Shown here: positions 1-5,620 of the stretch, piece after piece | Position numbering within the stretch: the stretch's first letter is position 1 | How the letters are laid out: each line of letters starts with the position of its first letter | Origin: Planctomycetaceae bacterium | GTDB lineage: Bacteria; Planctomycetota; Planctomycetia; Pirellulales; Pirellulaceae | Assembly: GCA_007695205.1 (NCBI GenBank) | Contig: REEF01000625.1 | Span: 1-12,783 of the forward strand | Length of the DNA stretch: 12,783 bases | Reading direction: 5' to 3' | The notes under the pieces: generated by a model | Seen by the model: only the letters and a program-made list of their open reading frames with translations | Databases searched by the model: none | Told to the model about the DNA's origin: nothing | Translations under genes and position numbers: made by a program

Positions 1-105
1 CGGCACACGGACTGGGCCTACTACTTTGGAACCATTCGTTCGCAGTCCCTTAGGGAGGTTGTGCGAGGACTGTTAGACGTGGCGTCGTGGATTGATCGAT
101 CCCGT

Positions 106-972
106 TCACGAAACGACGGCCGCCTGGGCCAGGTTCTGCAGGCTGCGTCGAAGGGGAGGCAGCGGGTCTTTGGGCCGATAGTACATCTCCAGCGTCAGCG
201 GGCCGGAAAATTGTGCGTCGTGCAACGCGCGGCAGAGTGCTGGCAGATCCATGCCTCCTTCCCCGATGATGGCCTCCCCCGGCTGCGGTTCTCGCTGGAT
301 CGCGACCTGTTCACGCAGATGCAGACCGTGCAGACGAGGACCCATTCGGCGGACCGCTTCGACCGGGCATTCACCCGAGCGCATTGCATGCCCCGTGTCC
401 AGGCAGTAACCGATGCGAGCATCCCACGGCTGGACGGCCTTCAGGATATCGTCGATCCGGTCGAAGCGATGGCCCGGACCGTAATTATGGACGGCCACCT
501 TGATATCGAACTGGTCGACCAACCGGTTCAAGATCGGAAACGCCTCGATCGTCGGTTGCCCGACCAGCACGGACACGCCATTGGTCTTGGCGAACTGAAA
601 CGTTCGACGCAATGCCACGTCATCGGCTTCGATTTCCCCCAGGAAATAGGCTTCCATCCGGATCGCATGACGCGACAGCCGTTCCTGGACCTCGGCGATG
701 CGATCGGCATCTTCCGTTACGCCGTAGTGCCAATGAGCGAATTCGATCCAGTGCAAGCCCACATCCGCAACGTGTCCGAGCATCGGTTCCATTTCGGGGC
801 TGAGCGTTCCCAGCATGTTGCTTTGGATCCCGACTCGGAACCCTCCGAATTTGGCGATTGATGCCTGGATCGCTTCCTGATCGTCCGCACCAGCTCGACC
901 GGGCAGCGAAAGCCAAGCCGCACCGGCAGCCATGCTCGATCCGAGAAAACGCCTTCGAGTGATGTTTGTCAT
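106..972 (-). CDS. Tat-exported xylose-isomerase-like TIM-barrel protein (sugar phosphate isomerase/epimerase family)
   Basis: Predicted 288-residue member of the AP-endonuclease-2/xylose-isomerase-like TIM-barrel superfamily, whose enzymes isomerise or epimerise sugars and related polyols using divalent metal. The N-terminus carries a twin-arginine signal (TRRRFLGSS at residues 5-13, then an alanine-rich hydrophobic stretch to about residue 29), so the protein is probably exported folded. Likely metal or catalytic positions are H162 (AVHNYG), D192 and H195 (CLDTGHA), H218 and E262 (LEMYY), in the order expected for the family. The start at 972 is chosen because it has a strong Shine-Dalgarno (AAGGAGGA, 980-987) seven bases upstream and leaves the Tat motif at the N-terminus. 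A longer reading to 1104 would bury the signal and overlap the upstream gene. It lies 28 bases behind the ThiF-like gene, probably in one operon. Exported proteins of this kind are abundant in planctomycetes. The substrate cannot be told from the sequence. Confidence 0.88.
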   Translation of the reverse strand: MTNITRRRFLGSSMAAGAAWLSLPGRAGADDQEAIQASIAKFGGFRVGIQSNMLGTLSPEMEPMLGHVADVGLHWIEFAHWHYGVTEDADRIAEVQERLSRHAIRMEAYFLGEIEADDVALRRTFQFAKTNGVSVLVGQPTIEAFPILNRLVDQFDIKVAVHNYGPGHRFDRIDDILKAVQPWDARIGYCLDTGHAMRSGECPVEAVRRMGPRLHGLHLREQVAIQREPQPGEAIIGEGGMDLPALCRALHDAQFSGPLTLEMYYRPKDPLPPLRRSLQNLAQAAVVS

Positions 973-979
973 GCCGCAG

Positions 980-987
980 TCCTCCTT
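980..987 (-). promoter_or_regulatory. Shine-Dalgarno site of the TIM-barrel gene
   Basis: Read on the minus strand this is AAGGAGGA, seven bases before the ATG at 972-970. It fixes the start of the Tat-exported TIM-barrel protein and lies inside the 28-base gap after the ThiF-like stop codon, so the second gene of the operon has its own strong initiation signal. Confidence 0.8.
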
Positions 988-1000
988 TTTCAAGTTGTGT

Positions 1001-2044
1001 TCAGGCTCCGATATACTTGGCGTGGATCGTTCGAGCCTCGCTGACATCGTCGGTTCCGCCAACGATCGCACGGCCGTCCGGAAACACCGTGATCGAGAAA
1101 TCATCGACCTCCAGCCGCAGCAGGAATCGATTTCGCGTCACTTGCCCGACCCCTTCCAGTTTATCAGCTAAATGATCCAAGTTGACCGGGTGGCGGTCCG
1201 GATAGCTTAATTGAACCGAGTTGCGACCGCAAAGTACGGCGGTGTGGCTGCTGCGCCGGCCCTCCAGCCAGGGAAACTCGCGGCCTCGACAAGCCGGGCA
1301 ATCGATCTGCTCGCGCAACGAATCCAAGCCGACTTGACGAGTCCGATTCTCCCACAGGTCGAAGACCTGCAGGCATCGGCTGATCGCTTCGGGGTGACCG
1401 CTCAGTATCTTCAAGGCCTCGCAAGACTGCAAGGAAGCGACCACGTTGACAATCGGCCCCAGAATACCGGCCGAATCGCACGTCGGTGTCGAACCGGGCG
1501 GCGGGGGCTCGGGCATCAAGCACCGCAGGCAAGCCGTCTGGCCGGGAAGGATCGTCATCGTCTGGCCTTCGGCGCCGATACAACCGCCGTAGACCCAAGG
1601 GATCCCGTGCTTGACGGCGACGTCATTCAAGAGGAACCGAGTCTCGAAGTTGTCCGTGCCATCTAACAGCAGGTCCATCCCGTCGATCAATTGCTCGATA
1701 TTCGACGGCGCGACGTCCACCACAACCGGCTCGATCCGAACCTGTGCGTTGATCCGCCGTAATTTGGTTTCGGCAGCCACCACTTTCGGCAAACCATCGG
1801 CCACGTCCTGCTCGTCGTACAGCACCTGCCGCTGTAGATTGCTCAGTTCCAAAAAATCGCGATCGACGATCCGCAGCATGCCCACCCCGGCGCGAACCAA
1901 CGTATTGGCGATCACCGAGCCTAGTGCGCCACATCCGCACAGCAATACGCGGGAATCCATCAAACGCTGCTGTCCCTGCACACCGATCGGAGGGTATCTC
2001 ATCTGACGGACGTATCGAGCCAGAGGTGCGGGAATCTCGGACAT
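1001..2044 (-). CDS. ThiF/MoeB/HesA-family adenylyltransferase
   Basis: Predicted 347-residue E1-like enzyme. Members activate the C-terminal glycine of a ubiquitin-fold sulfur carrier (ThiS or MoaD) by adenylation, for thiamine thiazole or molybdopterin synthesis. Visible features are an R-rich N-terminal helix (residues 10-30, RYVRQMRYPPIG), the nucleotide-binding loop GCGALG (37-42), an acidic strand end at D61 followed by LSNLQRQ, the DGTDNFETR segment (128-136), two zinc-binding CxxC pairs (C172/C175 and C249/C252) and a probable catalytic cysteine C189 before AGILGP. Beyond the core, residues about 265-347 form a C-terminal extension beginning LCGRNSVQL. It resembles the extra domain of some bacterial ThiF proteins and is absent from short MoeB. 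The start at 2044 is preferred because AAGGA (2052-2056) lies seven bases upstream. No sulfur-carrier gene is nearby, so thiamine or molybdopterin use is undecided. Confidence 0.9.
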   Translation of the reverse strand: MSEIPAPLARYVRQMRYPPIGVQGQQRLMDSRVLLCGCGALGSVIANTLVRAGVGMLRIVDRDFLELSNLQRQVLYDEQDVADGLPKVVAAETKLRRINAQVRIEPVVVDVAPSNIEQLIDGMDLLLDGTDNFETRFLLNDVAVKHGIPWVYGGCIGAEGQTMTILPGQTACLRCLMPEPPPPGSTPTCDSAGILGPIVNVVASLQSCEALKILSGHPEAISRCLQVFDLWENRTRQVGLDSLREQIDCPACRGREFPWLEGRRSSHTAVLCGRNSVQLSYPDRHPVNLDHLADKLEGVGQVTRNRFLLRLEVDDFSITVFPDGRAIVGGTDDVSEARTIHAKYIGA

Positions 2045-2051
2045 GTTGGTA

Positions 2052-2056
2052 TCCTT
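2052..2056 (-). promoter_or_regulatory. Shine-Dalgarno site of the ThiF-like gene
   Basis: AAGGA on the minus strand, seven bases before the ATG at 2044-2042. It selects this ATG over the alternative start 33 bases upstream at 2077. Confidence 0.6.
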
Positions 2057-2071
2057 AATGGCGGTCGGGGC

Positions 2072-2081
2072 GTGCATGCAC
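2072..2081. promoter_or_regulatory. 10-bp palindrome in the divergent intergenic region
   Basis: GTGCATGCAC is a perfect 10-base palindrome in the 125-base gap between the divergent ThiF-like and HEAT-lipoprotein genes. It could be an operator for a dimeric regulator, but a palindrome of this length can arise by chance. I see no convincing -35/-10 pair around it. Confidence 0.2.
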
Positions 2082-2169
2082 CGCTGGTCGCCTGCAAAAG
2101 TCGTCTAGTCCCCCATCGGGCGTTTTGCTACAAACCCGACGCTTGTCAATTAACTCTAGTGAGTCGCCG

Positions 2170-2865
2170 ATGATAGAACGCGAAAAACGCTCGTCAATCT
2201 GGGTGGCTGTCGTCTACGGGGTGGTTTTGCTCTCCGGCTGCGTCGATGGCCCATTGCATTCACTCTACTATCGTAAGCAGTGGCAGGACGACGAAAAGTA
2301 CGGACCGACCCTGTTTACGCGATTGGAGGAATTGCAGAATACGCGCCGGGAAGCGGCGCGGATGAACCAACAGCAGCAATCCCAACTGGCGCGACGTTTG
2401 AATCTGAGCGTCGCACAGGATCCCAGCGCGGTGTATCGAGCAGAAGTCGTTCGCACCTTGGGTGCGTTGACCACCCCGGCTGCGATCGAGGGTCTGCAGC
2501 TTGCCAGCCAGGACGACGAACGCGTGGTGCGGATCGCGGCTTGCGAGGCTTGGGGCCAGCGACAGGGCGTCGAGGCGCTGCATGCGCTGGGCGCGATCGT
2601 CCGATCGGATGATGATCTGGATGTGCGGATCGCTGCCACGCGGGAACTGGGGAAATTCAAAGACCAGGCGGCCGTCCAGTCGCTGGGGTTCGCGTTGGAT
2701 GATCCCGACCCGGCGCTTCAGTTCCGCGCGGTCGAGTCCCTGCGGCGCATCTCGAACGAAGACTTTGGCAACAGCGTTCCCGCTTGGCGCCAGTACGTTC
2801 GCGGTGAACCCGTCGACCGCCCCGAACCGCCGTCGATCGTTCACCGCCTCCTGACTTTCTTTTAA
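2170..2865 (+). CDS. HEAT-repeat lipoprotein
   Basis: Predicted 231-residue secreted lipoprotein of unknown role. The N-terminus has basic residues, a hydrophobic segment (about 10-22) and a lipobox ending LLSGC with the acylated cysteine at C24. Residues about 48-80 are charged and glutamine-rich and likely helical. From about 86 to 198 there are roughly four HEAT-like helical repeats, each with the ...VRIAA..LG... pattern (for example VVRIAACEAWG and DVRIAATRELG), usually a protein-binding scaffold. The C-terminus is proline-rich. The ATG at 2170 is chosen because it places the signal peptide at the N-terminus. A TTG at 2125 would add 15 polar residues ahead of it. It is transcribed divergently from the ThiF-like gene and lies 140 bases before the diadenylate cyclase, so it may or may not be co-transcribed. 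The partner is unknown. Confidence 0.82.
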   Translation: MIEREKRSSIWVAVVYGVVLLSGCVDGPLHSLYYRKQWQDDEKYGPTLFTRLEELQNTRREAARMNQQQQSQLARRLNLSVAQDPSAVYRAEVVRTLGALTTPAAIEGLQLASQDDERVVRIAACEAWGQRQGVEALHALGAIVRSDDDLDVRIAATRELGKFKDQAAVQSLGFALDDPDPALQFRAVESLRRISNEDFGNSVPAWRQYVRGEPVDRPEPPSIVHRLLTFF

Positions 2866-2936
2866 AGACCGGCGAAGAATTCTCGAAATCGGGCGTCGCG
2901 AGGATATTGTTCTTCCTGCGGCAAAGGCCTAGGATA

Positions 2937-2963
2937 TAGCGACCCGCGTAAGCGGGGTAGCGA
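2937..2963. repeat. Short hairpin with GTAA tetraloop flanked by TAGCGA repeats
   Basis: A five-base stem CCCGC (2943-2947) and GCGGG (2952-2956) closes a GTAA loop, which as RNA is a GNRA tetraloop. The hairpin is flanked by two direct copies of TAGCGA (2937-2942 and 2958-2963). It lies 43 bases before the start of the diadenylate cyclase gene. It may be a terminator-like or leader structure, or one copy of a dispersed palindromic repeat. No run of T follows it, and I do not recognise the ydaO-type c-di-AMP riboswitch here. Confidence 0.35.
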
Positions 2964-3005
2964 TGCCTGCCTGGTCCAGCCTGTACCGATACTGTTCTCA
3001 GCCGG

Positions 3006-3941
3006 ATGAAGCCACAGAAATTCACCAAACAGTTCGCAACCATCTACGGACTCGCGGTGCAGATTTGCACCAGCGGCGAGGCCGATGCGATTCTTGTCAT
3101 GCTGGACGGCCCCAGCGATTGGAGCCAATTAAAGCAACGTGGCGGCACGGCGAAGATCCTGGTTGTGGCCGATCGGGCCGATGAACTGACTGGCGCCCGC
3201 GACGAGGGTATCGAACCGGTGGTGGTCGAAATGGAGGGCGCGCCGGTATTTCACAAAATGGAACAAGCGCTGCTGGAGAGCGTGGCCAAGGATCTGCTCC
3301 AGCCCAATGCCGAGGTCGTCGCGGTCTACAGCGGGTTCGAGCCGGGCAGCATCGATTCCATCAGTTACATTCGATTGGCCGAACACTTAGGCCGCTTGAC
3401 CGCTCGAGACCTCCGCAAGCTGGAGACCAGCGTTCCCCTGGAAACATTGAAGCTGGTCCTGGATATCGCCTTAGAGATCGGCCGCGAGGGCCGCGAGGGG
3501 AAGCCTGTCGGCACCATGTTTATCGTGGGCGATTCGCGGCGAGTCATGAATCATTGCCACCCGGCTGGATTCGATGCGGTGAAAGGCTACAGCCGCAAAG
3601 AACGCAATCTCCAGGACCTGCGAGTTCGCGAGGCGATCAAGGAGATCGCGCCCTTGGATGGCGCTTTTATCGTCGCAGCCGATGGTACCGTCGAACGATC
3701 CTGCCAATTGGTCGATGCCCTGCACGCCAACCTGACCCTGTCGAAAGGGCTGGGGTCACGCCATTGGGCCGGTGCGGCGATTTCTAAAAATACCAAGGCC
3801 ATCGCCGTCGTCGTCAGTCAGACCAGCGGCACCGTTCGTCTTTTTCAAAACGGCGAAGTCGTATTGCGAGCCGAGCCGTTCCAGCGAGCGATGAAATGGA
3901 AGGATTTCGAGTACGAGCCGCCGATGGTATCGGCGGAATGA
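3006..3941 (+). CDS. DacZ-like diadenylate cyclase (c-di-AMP synthase)
   Basis: Predicted 311-residue soluble enzyme joining two ATP molecules into the second messenger c-di-AMP. The C-terminal half (about 150-290) is a DAC (DisA_N) domain: the DGA motif is D218-G219-A220 in LDGAFIVAADG, and the second motif is R252-H253-W254 in GSRHWAGAAIS, followed by the family's VVVSQTSG strand. The canonical RHR is thus RHW. The N-terminal half (about 13-125) has the alternating strand/helix pattern of a pyruvate-kinase C-terminal-like domain. That arrangement, with no transmembrane helices (unlike CdaA) and no DNA-binding HhH domain (unlike DisA), matches the DacZ type described in archaea. The next gene, a GNAT acetyltransferase, starts one base after this stop, and a PgpH-type c-di-AMP phosphodiesterase lies about 1.7 kb downstream. 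I see no good Shine-Dalgarno before the ATG. The DAC call is strong; the DacZ subtype rests on architecture. Confidence 0.88.
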   Translation: MKPQKFTKQFATIYGLAVQICTSGEADAILVMLDGPSDWSQLKQRGGTAKILVVADRADELTGARDEGIEPVVVEMEGAPVFHKMEQALLESVAKDLLQPNAEVVAVYSGFEPGSIDSISYIRLAEHLGRLTARDLRKLETSVPLETLKLVLDIALEIGREGREGKPVGTMFIVGDSRRVMNHCHPAGFDAVKGYSRKERNLQDLRVREAIKEIAPLDGAFIVAADGTVERSCQLVDALHANLTLSKGLGSRHWAGAAISKNTKAIAVVVSQTSGTVRLFQNGEVVLRAEPFQRAMKWKDFEYEPPMVSAE

Positions 3942-3942
3942 C

Positions 3943-4437
3943 ATGAATGCCCCTCCCACCCCTGAAATAGTGATTCGACTGGCCGATCTGCAGCACCCTG
4001 ACGATGGACGACGAATCGTCGAACTGCTGGATATGTACGCCCGCGAACCCGTCGGCCAGTCGGCCCCGTTGGCCGAAGATGTCTGCCAGCGTCTGGTCAG
4101 CGGGCTGCGCGATCACCCAACGACGCTCGTGCTGCTCGCCATGGAAGACCAAAACGCGGTCGGTATCGCCGTCTGCTTTCTCGGATATTCGACCTTCGCA
4201 GCTCGCCCATTACTGAATATTCATGACTTGGCCGTTCACCCTGAATCACGCGGCCGTGGGGTCGGGCGATCCCTATTGCAGGCGGTTCAGCAACAAGCTG
4301 CAGAACGCGGTTGCTGCAAGATGACGCTGGAAGTTCGCGAGGACAACCACGGCGCCCGGCGACTGTACCGCGATTTCGGTTTCGAATCGGAGAATGGAGC
4401 CCCCTATTCCCACTCTTTTTGGGCAAAAAAATTGTGA
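3943..4437 (+). CDS. GNAT-family N-acetyltransferase
   Basis: Predicted 164-residue acetyl-CoA-dependent acetyltransferase. The acetyl-CoA-binding motif A is clear: LAVHPESRGRGVG, with the pyrophosphate loop R103-G-R-G-V-G108, followed by a helix and the strand MTLEVREDNHGARRLYRDFGFES typical of the C-terminal part of GNAT domains. The acceptor substrate cannot be predicted. Its ATG begins one base after the TGA of the diadenylate cyclase gene, so the two are almost certainly translationally coupled and share a transcript. It may simply be a passenger, but a functional tie to c-di-AMP or to modification of a neighbour is possible. It ends 196 bases before phoH. Confidence 0.88.
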   Translation: MNAPPTPEIVIRLADLQHPDDGRRIVELLDMYAREPVGQSAPLAEDVCQRLVSGLRDHPTTLVLLAMEDQNAVGIAVCFLGYSTFAARPLLNIHDLAVHPESRGRGVGRSLLQAVQQQAAERGCCKMTLEVREDNHGARRLYRDFGFESENGAPYSHSFWAKKL

Positions 4438-4480
4438 ATGCTGATTTCTCGATTCGACAGCGCGGGATTGCTGGTCAAGT

Positions 4481-4494
4481 TTTTCCACGGAAAA
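4481..4494. promoter_or_regulatory. 14-bp inverted repeat between the GNAT gene and phoH
   Basis: TTTTCC-AC-GGAAAA is a perfect inverted repeat with a two-base centre, 44 bases after the GNAT stop and 140 bases before the phoH ATG. The centre is too short for a normal terminator loop, so a protein-binding operator is the more likely reading. An AT-rich patch (TATATT at 4509-4514) follows that could be a -10 element, but no -35 element stands at the right distance. Confidence 0.3.
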
Positions 4495-4605
4495 CCCGAA
4501 TCTTGATCTATATTTTGGCCGAGTGCGAAACGTCCCCTTGACGGCTTGCTCGAAGAAAAGTTCAGTATAGGGTATTGAGAACGCATCTGATTCTATTTTC
4601 ATCAG

Positions 4606-4623
4606 GGCGACTTCCGAGTCGCC
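4606..4623 (+). promoter_or_regulatory. Hairpin immediately upstream of the phoH start
   Basis: A perfect seven-base stem GGCGACT/AGTCGCC closes a TCCG loop, which as RNA belongs to the UNCG tetraloop class. It ends ten bases before the preferred ATG of phoH and occupies the place where a Shine-Dalgarno would lie. It could modulate ribosome access or mRNA stability, or mark a 5' end. None of this is shown by sequence alone. Confidence 0.35.
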
Positions 4624-4633
4624 GTTGCCTTTG

Positions 4634-5596
4634 ATGGTCGAAGCAATCATATCCTTACCCGAACCACAACTGGCTTTGTCCTTGCTGGGTATTCGGGATC
4701 AGCATCTCAAGACGATTCGGCAATCGCTGGGAGTCGTGGTGACGCATGGTGATGGCCGGATCCGGGTATCGGGCCAGCAGGAGGCGGTAGAAAGAGCCAC
4801 TGCGGTGATCGAGCAGTTGAAGAGTCGGGCCGAGCGTTTAGGGGGATTGACCGAAGGCGATGTGCAAGGGGTATTGGCTGCGGTCACGGGCACCGGGCGG
4901 GATGCGCCGCCGATCGACATCATTTCGTCTGGCCGCACGATTCGGCCTCGCACCGCTGGCCAAGCACGATATATCGACTCGATTCGCGAGCACGACCTGG
5001 TGTTTGCGATCGGTCCCGCCGGAAGCGGGAAAACGTATTTGGCCGTCGCGATGGCCGTCGAAGCGCTCAAACGCCACCAGGTCCGCAAGATTGTTTTGGT
5101 CCGTCCGGCGGTCGAAGCGGGAGAAAGCCTGGGGTTTTTGCCGGGTGATCTCCAGGCCAAGATCAACCCCTACTTACGGCCTCTTTTGGACGCTTTGCGC
5201 GAGATGGTCGATTATGATCAGATCAAACGCTACATGGAGATGGATGTTGTCGAGGTGCTCCCGCTGGCCTACATGCGTGGCCGTACGTTGAATGAAGCTT
5301 TCATCATCTTGGACGAAGCCCAGAATACCACGGTTTCGCAGATGAAGATGTTCCTGACTCGCATGGGGGAGGGATCGAAGATTGTCGCCTCGGGGGACAT
5401 CACCCAAACGGATTTGCCTCCGCATTCCAGCAGCGGTCTGAAGGATGCTTTGCGGCGTTTGCAGCACATCCAGGGCGTGGATGTGGTTCGCTTGACCAAA
5501 GCGGACATTGTCCGGCATCGGTTGGTACAGGACATCGTGCACGCATACGATCGAGAATCGAAGACCAAAAGGAGTTCGAGCGAGAAGCGCGGGTGA
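4634..5596 (+). CDS. phoH: PhoH-family ATPase
   Basis: Predicted 320-residue cytoplasmic P-loop ATPase of the PhoH/YbeZ family, linked in other bacteria to RNA metabolism and to the ribonuclease YbeY. Residues 1-65 form the small KH-like N-terminal domain (LPEPQLALSLLGIRDQHLKTI...). The ATPase domain runs from about 105 to 305, with Walker A GPAGSGKT (127-134), Walker B FIILDE (223-228), and the family motifs RPAVEAGESLGFLPGDL and SGDITQTDLP. Length is normal for the family. The ATG at 4634 is preferred to the TTG at 4625 by codon and by conserved N-terminal spacing, although no Shine-Dalgarno is visible. It is followed after 24 bases by the 7TM-HD phosphodiesterase gene, the order also seen in Firmicutes, and ybeY lies one gene further on. 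Confidence 0.95.
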   Translation: MVEAIISLPEPQLALSLLGIRDQHLKTIRQSLGVVVTHGDGRIRVSGQQEAVERATAVIEQLKSRAERLGGLTEGDVQGVLAAVTGTGRDAPPIDIISSGRTIRPRTAGQARYIDSIREHDLVFAIGPAGSGKTYLAVAMAVEALKRHQVRKIVLVRPAVEAGESLGFLPGDLQAKINPYLRPLLDALREMVDYDQIKRYMEMDVVEVLPLAYMRGRTLNEAFIILDEAQNTTVSQMKMFLTRMGEGSKIVASGDITQTDLPPHSSSGLKDALRRLQHIQGVDVVRLTKADIVRHRLVQDIVHAYDRESKTKRSSSEKRG

Positions 5597-5620
5597 TCCC
5601 TGTCCTTCGAACCATCCATC

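Noticed and set aside
43..72. Possible terminator after the minus-strand TIM-barrel gene (CAGTCC/GGACTG with inner TCCCT/AGGGA)
   Set aside because: The two pairings are short, compete with each other, and no T-run follows on the minus strand.
1..861. A long plus-strand open frame running from the left edge across the TIM-barrel gene
   Set aside because: It is fully antisense to a well-supported gene with Tat signal, Shine-Dalgarno and metal-site residues, and its translation shows no domain. Open antisense frames are common in GC-rich coding sequence. Bases 1-105 hold nothing I can name.
2866..3005. A c-di-AMP (ydaO-type) riboswitch before the cyclase
   Set aside because: The gap is 140 bases and shows only one small hairpin; I could not lay out the conserved ydaO elements by eye.
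4538..4576. Sigma70-like promoter before phoH (TTGACG at 4538 with TATAGG at 4566)
   Set aside because: The spacer is 22 bases, too long, and the element at the correct distance (TTCAGT) is a poor -10.
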